Source of the DNA: DHVE2 group archaeon
GTDB taxonomy: Archaea; Thermoplasmatota; Thermoplasmata; Thermoplasmatales; Aciduliprofundaceae
Assembly: GCA_015522955.1 (NCBI GenBank)
Contig: WALG01000141.1
Location: 1-12,036, forward strand
DNA: 12,036 bases
Direction: 5' to 3'
The notes beneath the pieces are model-generated. The model did not search any database, was not told the DNA's origin, and was given only the letters and a program-made list of their open reading frames with translations. Below, in pieces: positions 6,636 to 12,036 of this stretch. Each line of letters starts with the position of its first letter. The first letter of the stretch is position 1. The position numbers were made by a program, and so were the translations under genes.

Positions 6636-7433
6636 GTGATGTTTATGCAGGATGAAAGCATTGAGAATCTCATATCTCTGGAGGGAAAAAGAGCCCTGAT
6701 AACTGGAGCAGGAGCAGGAATTGGCAGGGCCATAAGTCATAGATTCGCCGAGGCTCATGCCTCACTAATTCTTGTGGATATAGATTCCAGAGGACTCAAA
6801 AGAGTTAAAAATGAAGTTTCAAAATACGATGTGAATGTTGAAATAAAAAGGGTGGACCTCTCAGAGAGGGAGAACATAGTAGAACTTTGGGATTCATTGG
6901 GAGAGGTGGATATCCTTGTAAACAATGCAGGGATGTATCTATTCCGTGATTTCCTTGAGGTGAACAATGATTTTCTGGACAAGACGTTGGAGGTAAATCT
7001 AAAATCCGTTTTCTGGATGTGCCAGGAGATGATAAAGAGAAACCTTAAAAGAGGTGGTGTGATAATAAATGTAGCATCCATCGAGGCTGTGCTCCCCTTC
7101 GCCAAGGGCCTGGTGCACTATGATGTGAGTAAAATGGGTGTAATTGCATTAACCCGTGCTCTCGCCCGAGAATATGGAAAGAAATTCAGAGTTAATGCAA
7201 TAATTCCAGGAGGTATAGAAACCAAGGGAGTTAAAAATTTGAAGAAAGAAGCCGCAATGAAATTGAACATGGATATGATTAAAACTGCCATCAATTTCAA
7301 ATCCAGATTGCCCATGGGACGCTTTGGAAAACCCGATGAGGTTGCCCGCGTTGTGCTCTTTCTGGCCAGCAATTTGGCAAGTTATGTAAATGGCGCTATG
7401 CTTGCCGTTGATGGCGGCTTTCTATCAGCGTAA
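6636..7433 (+). CDS. Short-chain dehydrogenase/reductase (SDR)
   Basis: This 265-residue classical SDR uses NAD(P)(H) to oxidise or reduce an alcohol or carbonyl group. The Rossmann motif is T23-G-A-G-A-G-I-G30, the second strand ends in VDID (acidic, favouring NAD(H)), and NNAG follows near residue 91. The catalytic set is S148, Y162 and K166 (HYDVSK), with the structural Asn in LEVNLKS. The C-terminal VNGAMLAVDGGF is typical of 3-oxoacyl-ACP reductase and glucose dehydrogenase-like members; the substrate cannot be assigned. Three starts are possible: GTG 6636, ATG 6639 and ATG 6645. The TATA spacing favours the first two, while GGTGAT at 6635-6640 could serve as a ribosome site for the third. 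The Nudix gene follows after 16 nt and probably shares the transcript. Confidence 0.87.
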   Translation: MMFMQDESIENLISLEGKRALITGAGAGIGRAISHRFAEAHASLILVDIDSRGLKRVKNEVSKYDVNVEIKRVDLSERENIVELWDSLGEVDILVNNAGMYLFRDFLEVNNDFLDKTLEVNLKSVFWMCQEMIKRNLKRGGVIINVASIEAVLPFAKGLVHYDVSKMGVIALTRALAREYGKKFRVNAIIPGGIETKGVKNLKKEAAMKLNMDMIKTAINFKSRLPMGRFGKPDEVARVVLFLASNLASYVNGAMLAVDGGFLSA

Positions 7434-7436
7434 ATT

Positions 7437-7440
7437 GGAG
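7437..7440 (+). promoter_or_regulatory. Shine-Dalgarno site GGAG for the Nudix gene
   Basis: GGAG lies just after the SDR stop (7431-7433) and 9 nt before the ATG at 7450. It supports that ATG rather than the upstream in-frame ATG at 7390 inside the SDR gene. Confidence 0.55.
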
Positions 7441-7449
7441 AGATGTAGG

Positions 7450-7953
7450 ATGATAAGGGCCGTAGTGGTACATATAATCAAAGATGGGAGAATTTTGCTT
7501 CATTACAAAAAGAGGGGTCATGGTGCAGGTAAGTGGAACGGTTTAGGTGGTAAAATAAAAGATGGGGAAAAGCCGGAAGAGTGTGCAATTAGAGAGGCAA
7601 AAGAGGAGAGCGGCATAGTTCTTAAAGACCTTCAGAGACTCGGAGAGATAAAGTTCTACGATGTGAATGGAGAGAACTGGCTTGTTTACGTATTTTGCAG
7701 CGATTTTGATGGAATCCCAAAAGAGAGTGATGAGTCTCTGCCTCGCTGGTTTTCCTTAAAAAATATACCCTATGAGCAAATGTGGGAGGATGATAAATAC
7801 TGGCTCCCTCTGGTGATTCATGGCCTATATTTTCGTGCCAGATTCTGGTTCCATGGTGAAGAGATGCAGAGGTTTATCATGGAATCCTGGAAATTGACGC
7901 ACGAAGGAGATTTTGCACATGAATCGCTGCGGAATCCAGCACAGGAACAGTAA
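7450..7953 (+). CDS. MTH1-like Nudix hydrolase (oxidised purine dNTPase)
   Basis: This 167-residue protein has a perfect Nudix box from G34 to I56 (G-x5-E40-x7-R48-E49-A-x-E52-E53-x-G-I), which binds Mg2+ for pyrophosphate cleavage. Outside the box it follows human MTH1 (NUDT1) closely. GKWNG carries N30, equivalent to MTH1 N33. SDFDGIPKESDE and PRWFSLKNIPYEQMW are shared, and MWEDDKYW supplies W112, D114 and D115, equivalent to the base-reading W117, D119 and D120. Hydrolysis of 8-oxo-dGTP or 2-OH-dATP to the monophosphate is therefore likely, as a guard against mutagenic nucleotides. The start at ATG 7450 is set by the Shine-Dalgarno site and by MIRAVVV beginning the fold; an in-frame ATG at 7390 lies inside the SDR gene. 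The last 77 bp overlap the convergent racemase gene. Confidence 0.88.
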   Translation: MIRAVVVHIIKDGRILLHYKKRGHGAGKWNGLGGKIKDGEKPEECAIREAKEESGIVLKDLQRLGEIKFYDVNGENWLVYVFCSDFDGIPKESDESLPRWFSLKNIPYEQMWEDDKYWLPLVIHGLYFRARFWFHGEEMQRFIMESWKLTHEGDFAHESLRNPAQEQ

Positions 7954-8566
7954 CATCAGAGTCTTTGATAGCGAGAGGTAATTCGGTGCATCCGAGAATT
8001 ACACCCTCAACCTGCCGGGCATAGGATTCTATTATTTTCCTCAATTTTTCCTTACTTCTTAAGTTTTGAAATGTTAATTCCTCACGTATTATTCGCTCTA
8101 TCTCGTTCCTTTCCTCAACATTTGGGACAATAACATCAAGACCATATCTCTGGAGAACGTCCGCGTAAAATCCATCCTCCATTGTAATCTTCGTGCCTGT
8201 GAGCAAGAGTTTCTTCATTCCCCGTTTCAAAGCCTCCTGAGCAACAGATTCCACAATGCTTACCATCTCCACCTTAACTCTATCTCTGAGCCAGGGAAAT
8301 ACCTTATGGGGAGTGTTGGCAGCGATTCCCATAACCTCCACGTCTGTTCTCTCTAAATATTTCGCTGCACGGAGTAACATTTCTTTTCTTTTATCCCAGT
8401 CTGCGGAGGAGAATTCACCAAAATCCAAACTGTATATTACAATGGTTGGATAACTATTGGGAGGTAGCATTTCTCTGGATAAATCTATGAATTTACGGTA
8501 GTAATACAGGGTGGATTCAGGACTCAAACCCCCAATTATACCTATCTTACGAGGTGATACTGACAT
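7877..8566 (-). CDS. Aspartate/glutamate racemase family protein, first Cys missing
   Basis: This 229-residue protein has the family N-terminus IGIIGGLSPESTLYYY, the middle ANTPHKV and the C-terminal GCTELPL ending in PVLDSAAIHV, so it is full length. The second catalytic cysteine is present at C193. The first, normally in a CNTxH motif, is replaced by alanine (A83 in AANTPH). Canonical cofactor-independent aspartate racemases use two cysteines as opposed acid/base residues. E. coli YgeA-type racemases have Thr at the first position, so variation there is known, but Ala cannot act as a base. Activity may be altered or lost; racemase, another lyase/isomerase or a binding role are all open. I chose ATG 8566: a TATA box lies 27 nt upstream and the family N-terminus starts there. 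A TTG at 8623 would overlap that promoter. The gene overlaps Nudix by 77 bp and diverges from xerA. Confidence 0.85.
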   Translation of the reverse strand: MSVSPRKIGIIGGLSPESTLYYYRKFIDLSREMLPPNSYPTIVIYSLDFGEFSSADWDKRKEMLLRAAKYLERTDVEVMGIAANTPHKVFPWLRDRVKVEMVSIVESVAQEALKRGMKKLLLTGTKITMEDGFYADVLQRYGLDVIVPNVEERNEIERIIREELTFQNLRSKEKLRKIIESYARQVEGVILGCTELPLAIKDSDVTVPVLDSAAIHVQNLLRASISRIP

Positions 8567-8585
8567 ATCTTTGAATATTCCCCAA

Positions 8586-8600
8586 TAATTAATTAAATTT
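8586..8600 (-). promoter_or_regulatory. TATA box for the racemase-like gene
   Basis: On the minus strand the run reads AAATTTAATTAATTA, centred 27 nt from the ATG at 8566. This fits a leaderless transcript and argues against the upstream TTG start at 8623. Confidence 0.55.
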
Positions 8601-8626
8601 CCGCTTCTGGGTAAAATATCCAAAAC

Positions 8627-8635
8627 ATTTAAATA
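8627..8635 (+). promoter_or_regulatory. TATA box for the XerA gene
   Basis: ATTTAAATA is centred 27 nt before the ATG at 8658, and no ribosome site is present. It is one of the clearest TATA boxes in the window, back to back with the racemase promoter. Confidence 0.6.
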
Positions 8636-8649
8636 CTGGCAGTCAGTTA

Positions 8650-8665
8650 TCAGACTAATGTCTGA
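8650..8665. repeat. Palindrome over the XerA start codon
   Basis: TCAGAC-TAAT-GTCTGA is a perfect 6-bp inverted repeat with a 4-bp spacer. The ATG (8658-8660) sits inside it, at the predicted transcription start. A regulator bound here would block initiation. In a leaderless RNA starting at the ATG the hairpin could not form, so a DNA operator is the likelier reading if it is functional at all. Confidence 0.4.
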
Positions 8666-9512
8666 CGATTTTGAGAGTTACATTGTTAAAGAGTTGCGTG
8701 GATTTGAGAATTACCTGCGAGGAGAGAGGAGGAGTGAGAATACCATCGCACTTTACACACGGGCAATTCGTTACATGTTTCTCTATTTTAAGAAGAGGGC
8801 CGAGGATATAACCCCATCAGATCTGAATAGATATAAGACCTACCTCTCCACACGGAAAAAATACTCGAAAAACACCATGTATGCAATTATAGAGGCAATC
8901 AAAGTGTATTTCAAATATAGAGGTATTGATGCTGCGTCCAAGATCTCATCTCCCAAGAGACCCAAAAAGATGCCTGTTTATCTTACAGAGGAAGAGGTTC
9001 GTCGTCTACTGCATGCAGCGGAGGGTGAGCCGCGAGATTTTGCAATTCTCTCATTTCTTGCATACTCGGGGCTTAGAGTCAGCGAATTATGTAATCTTAA
9101 GATTGAGGATGTGGATTTCTCTGAGAGGATAGTGCATGTACGCTCTGGAAAGGGTGATAAGGACCGCATCGTGGTTGTAAGTCCCAGAGCCATCGACGCG
9201 TTGGAGAATTATCTATCATCGCGCACAGATTCCATGGAATATTTATTCTCATCCAGAAAAAGTGAGCATATTACAAGGGTACAGGTATTTCGTATAGTGA
9301 GGAAATATGCAACACTTGCTGGTATACGCAAGGATGTCACACCCCATGTTCTCAGACACACCCTTGCCACAACTCTTCTCAGGAGAGGAGTGGATATAAG
9401 ATATATTCAGCAGTTTTTAGGGCACAGCAGTGTAGCAACCACGCAGATATACACCCATGTCAACGATCAGATGCTAAAATCTGTGTACGATAAAGTCTTG
9501 CAGGAATACTGA
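8658..9512 (+). CDS. xerA: Tyrosine recombinase XerA
   Basis: This 284-residue site-specific recombinase is the expected length for archaeal XerA, which resolves chromosome dimers at a dif site without the FtsK and two-protein system of bacteria. An N-terminal SAM-like DNA-binding domain (about residues 5-95) is followed by the catalytic domain. All catalytic residues are visible: R140 (YSGLRVSEL), K165 (GKGDKDR), H230 and R233 (HVLRH), H256 (LGHSS) and the nucleophile Y265 (QIYTHV). Lack of an adjacent attachment repeat, phage gene or cargo argues for the housekeeping XerA over a mobile-element integrase, though I see no dif site here. A TATA box 27 nt upstream and a palindrome across the start define the 5' end. 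The last 53 bp overlap the convergent reductase gene; the overlap begins just after the Y265 codon. Confidence 0.88.
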   Translation: MSDDFESYIVKELRGFENYLRGERRSENTIALYTRAIRYMFLYFKKRAEDITPSDLNRYKTYLSTRKKYSKNTMYAIIEAIKVYFKYRGIDAASKISSPKRPKKMPVYLTEEEVRRLLHAAEGEPRDFAILSFLAYSGLRVSELCNLKIEDVDFSERIVHVRSGKGDKDRIVVVSPRAIDALENYLSSRTDSMEYLFSSRKSEHITRVQVFRIVRKYATLAGIRKDVTPHVLRHTLATTLLRRGVDIRYIQQFLGHSSVATTQIYTHVNDQMLKSVYDKVLQEY

Positions 9513-10608
9513 GATAGCGTAAGAGCGATGGTTTTTTTCGCAGTATCTTGAAAACCACCCTGGAGGGATAATCTATATCCCCATACCTGTTTATGATCTT
9601 TATTATGCTTTCGTCCCTGAGGGTTTCTATTATCTTGTTGAACTCTTCATCCCTGATTTTGCGGTAGATTCTGTGGAGAAAAAGCGCGTTTTTCAATTCC
9701 TTACCTATTCTACTTCTCCAGCAGGTTTCATAGGAAGATAAACTTTCCTCACTGTAATCTCCTCTCTCCAGGGCGTTTGCAGTGGCTTCAACCGCGCATT
9801 TTGCTGATAGAAGTCCGGTATATACTCCTCCTCCACTGGTGGCCTTTACCTGCCCGGCGGCGTCCCCCACAATAAGCATTCCCCGCGCATATGTTCTTGC
9901 CACAGTGCCTATGGGGATTCCTCCTCCCACTACTGAGAGTGGCTTTATTTTCAATTTCCTCATTAATGCTTTAAGATGCTCCCATGAATGAGAATATGAG
10001 GCAAGACCTACACGTGCAAGGTTATCATATATGGGTATAACCCAGCCAAAAAATTCGGGAGCAACCCAAGAACCTGTGAAAACATAGACCATGTCCTCTC
10101 TCTCAACCTCATATCTCGTCACCGCTTGAACCGCCGGGAGGATTTGTGGTGCTCTAATTCCCATACTCCTTCTAACCACACTGTTTATTCCCTCACATCC
10201 TATTATCACCCGAGATTCATATTCCCCTTGGGTTGTAACGACCCGAGGATAATTTACCTTTTTAACTCTCTCCTTAAGATGAATATCCACACCATTTTCA
10301 GCGCTTTTCCGTGCAAGGCTTCTGTCGAATTCCACACGGTCCACCACATAGCCCCGTATCTTCTGGTCACCCACCTCTATATACACACCGTTAGGCGCGT
10401 AGATTCTAGCCTTTCTGGCTGGATGTAAAACTCCACCACGGCCCGTAATTTCGAATATACGGGGAGAAAATAGCCCTCCACAGTGAGAGGGATTACCTAT
10501 CTCAGAATGTTCTTCAAGCAGGAGAACATCAAATCCCATTTTGGAGAGTTGAGACGAGACAAACAGTCCGATCGGGCCACCGCCCACTACTGTGATATCT
10601 CTTTTCAC
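9460..10608 (-). CDS. Geranylgeranyl reductase family FAD protein
   Basis: This 382-residue flavoprotein has an N-terminal Rossmann dinucleotide motif, G9-G-G-P-I-G14, closed by EE at the end of the second strand. C43 lies in SHCGGL, a motif typical of archaeal geranylgeranyl reductases. The second FAD motif is GDAAGQVKATSGGGVYTGL from residue 248. Such enzymes saturate the double bonds of geranylgeranyl chains in archaeal phospholipids (digeranylgeranylglycerophospholipid reductase), using a reduced donor such as ferredoxin. That fits the two ether-lipid synthases in the same window, though other family members act on free isoprenoids or quinones. The start is a GTG at 10608 (MKRDITVVGGG), supported by a TATA box 28 nt upstream; an overlapping ATG is out of frame. 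The 3' end overlaps xerA by 53 bp. Confidence 0.87.
   Translation of the reverse strand: MKRDITVVGGGPIGLFVSSQLSKMGFDVLLLEEHSEIGNPSHCGGLFSPRIFEITGRGGVLHPARKARIYAPNGVYIEVGDQKIRGYVVDRVEFDRSLARKSAENGVDIHLKERVKKVNYPRVVTTQGEYESRVIIGCEGINSVVRRSMGIRAPQILPAVQAVTRYEVEREDMVYVFTGSWVAPEFFGWVIPIYDNLARVGLASYSHSWEHLKALMRKLKIKPLSVVGGGIPIGTVARTYARGMLIVGDAAGQVKATSGGGVYTGLLSAKCAVEATANALERGDYSEESLSSYETCWRSRIGKELKNALFLHRIYRKIRDEEFNKIIETLRDESIIKIINRYGDIDYPSRVVFKILRKKPSLLRYLSIPARLYRTQILASDR
9532..9538 (+). terminator. T7 tract after XerA, possible terminator
   Basis: Seven T begin 20 nt after the xerA stop codon. This is the same placement as the tract after GGGP synthase and is compatible with archaeal U-tract termination. 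It lies inside the convergent reductase gene, where it encodes Lys-Lys. Confidence 0.4.
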
Positions 10609-10631
10609 ATGGGTAAAAGGTATTTCCCATC

Positions 10632-10641
10632 TAATAATTTT
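10632..10641 (-). promoter_or_regulatory. TATA box for the geranylgeranyl reductase gene
   Basis: On the minus strand this reads AAAATTATTA, centred about 28 nt from the GTG at 10608, with no ribosome site. It shares the short 73-bp divergent region with the mutL promoter. Confidence 0.5.
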
Positions 10642-10650
10642 GCCTCAGAA

Positions 10651-10660
10651 ACTTTTTATC
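10651..10660 (+). promoter_or_regulatory. TATA-like box for mutL
   Basis: ACTTTTTATC is centred about 26 nt before the GTG at 10682, the start chosen for mutL, but only about 11 nt before the alternative ATG at 10667. Confidence 0.4.
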
Positions 10661-10681
10661 TCAGCCATGCATATTCTCCAT

Positions 10682-12036
10682 GTGGAATCCCGTATAAAGG
10701 TGCTTCCTCCTCATTTGGTGGAGAAGATAGCAGCAGGCGAGGTGGTAGAGCGCCCCGCAAGCGTTGTAAAGGAACTTGTGGAGAACAGCATAGATGCGGG
10801 TGCAACGAGAGTTGAAATTTCTATAAAAGATGGGGGCATAAAAGAGATTCGCGTGGTGGATGATGGCCATGGGATGAGTCGCGAAGATGCAGTTCTTGCA
10901 TTCAAGAGACATGCAACCAGCAAAATAAGGGACGAGGAGGATTTATTCAGAATTAACTCCCTAGGATTTAGGGGTGAGGCACTTCCAAGTATAGCAGCAG
11001 TGTCGCGGGTTACTCTAGTAACAAGAAGGAGGAAAGATATTGCAGGCACTCGGGTTGTAATTGAGGGAGGAGAGATAAAAGATATTCAAGATATCGGTGC
11101 GCCTCCTGGGACAACTATTTTTGTGAGAGACCTATTTTACAACGTACCTGCACGCAAGAAGTTCCTCAAGTCGGAGAGAGTTGAGTATCATGCTATTGCT
11201 CAGGTTGTGGAAAAGTACACGCTTATGTACGAGGGTATCCATTTTCAATTTGTTAATAACGATAGACAGATTTTGCAAACGCCACCCTCTGATTTAATCT
11301 CTCGCATCTCTAAAGTATGGGGTAGAGAAATTGCCCAGAATCTTATCTCCGTGAAACTAGAAAAGGAGAATGTGAGGATCGAGGGTGCTATTTCAAGACC
11401 ACACTTGACCCGAAAAGATAGGGGCAAGATACTGGTATTCGTGAACGGTAGACCTGTAAAGAACAAACTCGTAGAGAACGCCATTGTTCGGGGCTATGGC
11501 ACTCTTCTTTTTCGAGATTCTTATCCATACGCGGTGATAAAACTCTGGGTTCCTCCTGATAGTGTGGATGTTAATGTACACCCCGCTAAACTGCTTGTGA
11601 AGTTCCGGGATGAAGAGAAAATTGCCAGATTAGTAGCCACAGGTATATGGGAGAGTCTTGTTAGCAAAGATAATATACCTTCTATAAAAAAGATGGATAA
11701 AGCCGCTCACCCGGAGCCCATGCCCATGCCCTGGGTATCCCATGTTGATGAGACACATTTCGAGGTTGATGAGGCGAGAACTGAGAAAAAAATTGAGGAT
11801 TTCATACCCTTAATGCGCACCTCCAAGATGGAGGTTCTAGGTCAGGTTGGAGATACCTATATCGTGCTGCGCTCTCCCGAAGGGGTGGTTATCGTTGACC
11901 AGCACGCTGCCCATGAGAGAATAAGGTACGAGAGATTCCTGAGGGAAATGAGAGAGAAGAAGATACAGAAGTTGCTGGAACCTATAATCCTCCACCTAGA
12001 TTTTGTGGAGTACACTAAACTCCTCCAGATAAAAGA
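10682..12036 (+). CDS. mutL: DNA mismatch repair protein MutL (3' end outside window)
   Basis: The reading frame stays open to the window edge, giving 451 residues of an incomplete MutL. The GHKL ATPase domain has IAAGEVVERPASVVKELVEN (residues 16-35, with catalytic E31 and Mg-binding N35), DDGHGM, GFRGEALPSIAAVS and DVNVHPAK. After a short acidic linker, the C-terminal domain carries DQHAAHERIRYE at 406-417, the DQHA-x2-E-x4-E metal motif of the nicking MutL class (as in Bacillus and eukaryotic MLH/PMS endonucleases), absent from E. coli MutL. It should act with MutS and nick the error-containing strand. MutL is patchy in archaea and generally thought to have come from bacteria. The start could be ATG 10667 or GTG 10682; I prefer GTG because the TATA box fits and the protein then begins close to the family's usual N-terminus. 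Confidence 0.93.
   Translation, partial: MESRIKVLPPHLVEKIAAGEVVERPASVVKELVENSIDAGATRVEISIKDGGIKEIRVVDDGHGMSREDAVLAFKRHATSKIRDEEDLFRINSLGFRGEALPSIAAVSRVTLVTRRRKDIAGTRVVIEGGEIKDIQDIGAPPGTTIFVRDLFYNVPARKKFLKSERVEYHAIAQVVEKYTLMYEGIHFQFVNNDRQILQTPPSDLISRISKVWGREIAQNLISVKLEKENVRIEGAISRPHLTRKDRGKILVFVNGRPVKNKLVENAIVRGYGTLLFRDSYPYAVIKLWVPPDSVDVNVHPAKLLVKFRDEEKIARLVATGIWESLVSKDNIPSIKKMDKAAHPEPMPMPWVSHVDETHFEVDEARTEKKIEDFIPLMRTSKMEVLGQVGDTYIVLRSPEGVVIVDQHAAHERIRYERFLREMREKKIQKLLEPIILHLDFVEYTKLLQIK

Noticed and set aside
7390..7449. Upstream in-frame ATG (7390) extending the Nudix protein by 20 residues
   Set aside because: It lies within the SDR coding end, lacks a ribosome site and adds sequence not seen in the MTH1 fold. 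The ATG at 7450 has a Shine-Dalgarno site and matches the family start.
8567..8623. Upstream TTG start (8623) for the racemase-like protein
   Set aside because: It would be a TTG start covering the TATA box at 8586-8600, and the extra 19 residues precede the normal family N-terminus.
8567..8657. dif-like recombination site next to xerA
   Set aside because: I looked for two roughly 11-bp inverted arms with a 6-bp core and found none. The palindrome at 8650-8665 has shorter arms and spacer.
8658..9512. XerA as integrase of a mobile element
   Set aside because: No flanking direct repeats, tRNA gene, phage or plasmid genes are visible, and its neighbours are housekeeping genes.
1..12036. CRISPR arrays, tRNA/rRNA genes, insertion sequences, toxin-antitoxin or defence islands
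   Set aside because: No periodic repeats, cloverleaf sequences, terminal inverted repeats with transposase, or recognisable defence proteins were seen. Almost all sequence is accounted for by ordinary genes.

Overview
The window reads as a compact archaeal chromosome segment. The case for Archaea is strong. Two consecutive enzymes of isoprenoid ether-lipid synthesis sit side by side (GGGP synthase and a UbiA-type DGGGP synthase), and a geranylgeranyl reductase lies further along. There is also a XerA-type recombinase, an archaeal DHH/RecJ-like nuclease, a tungsten aldehyde:ferredoxin oxidoreductase and a probable RNase P Pop5-like subunit. TATA-like boxes stand about 25-30 nt upstream of most start codons. 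A euryarchaeon of the Thermoplasmatota/Aciduliprofundum kind is my best guess, but that is inference from gene content and the leaderless style, not a database match.

Layout. 75-1136 (+) is a radical SAM protein with extra cysteines. 1173-1988 (+) is DGGGP synthase, followed after 12 nt by GGGP synthase at 2001-2738 (+). 2716-2997 (-) is a Pop5/Rpp14-like small protein. 3090-4778 (+) is the aldehyde ferredoxin oxidoreductase. 4772-4975 (-) is a 67-residue single-span membrane protein of unknown role. 5155-6609 (+) is the DHH/RecJ-like phosphoesterase. 6636-7433 (+) is an SDR oxidoreductase, with an MTH1-like Nudix hydrolase 16 nt behind it at 7450-7953 (+). 7877-8566 (-) is an aspartate/glutamate racemase homologue lacking its first catalytic cysteine. 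8658-9512 (+) is XerA. 9460-10608 (-) is the geranylgeranyl reductase. 10682-12036 (+) is the first 451 codons of a nicking-type MutL, cut by the window end.

How the genes relate. DGGGP synthase, GGGP synthase and geranylgeranyl reductase cover the two ether-bond steps and the saturation step of archaeal phospholipid synthesis. The MTH1-like Nudix enzyme (nucleotide-pool cleaning), MutL (mismatch repair), the RecJ-like nuclease and XerA give the right half a genome-maintenance flavour, although they lie in separate transcription units.

Architecture. Genes alternate strand often. All four convergent pairs overlap at their 3' ends (23, 7, 77 and 53 bp). Genes with their own TATA box mostly start at or near the predicted transcription start without a Shine-Dalgarno site. 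The two genes that are second in an operon do have one. I see no CRISPR array, rRNA, tRNA, insertion sequence or obvious defence cassette, and no gene-free stretch over 300 bp. I do not find convincing evidence of a wholly new multi-gene system. The best leads are the Cys-to-Ala racemase homologue, the eukaryote-like MTH1, the extra cysteines of the radical SAM protein, the unknown membrane protein with its dyad-flanked promoter, and the systematic antisense gene-end overlaps.
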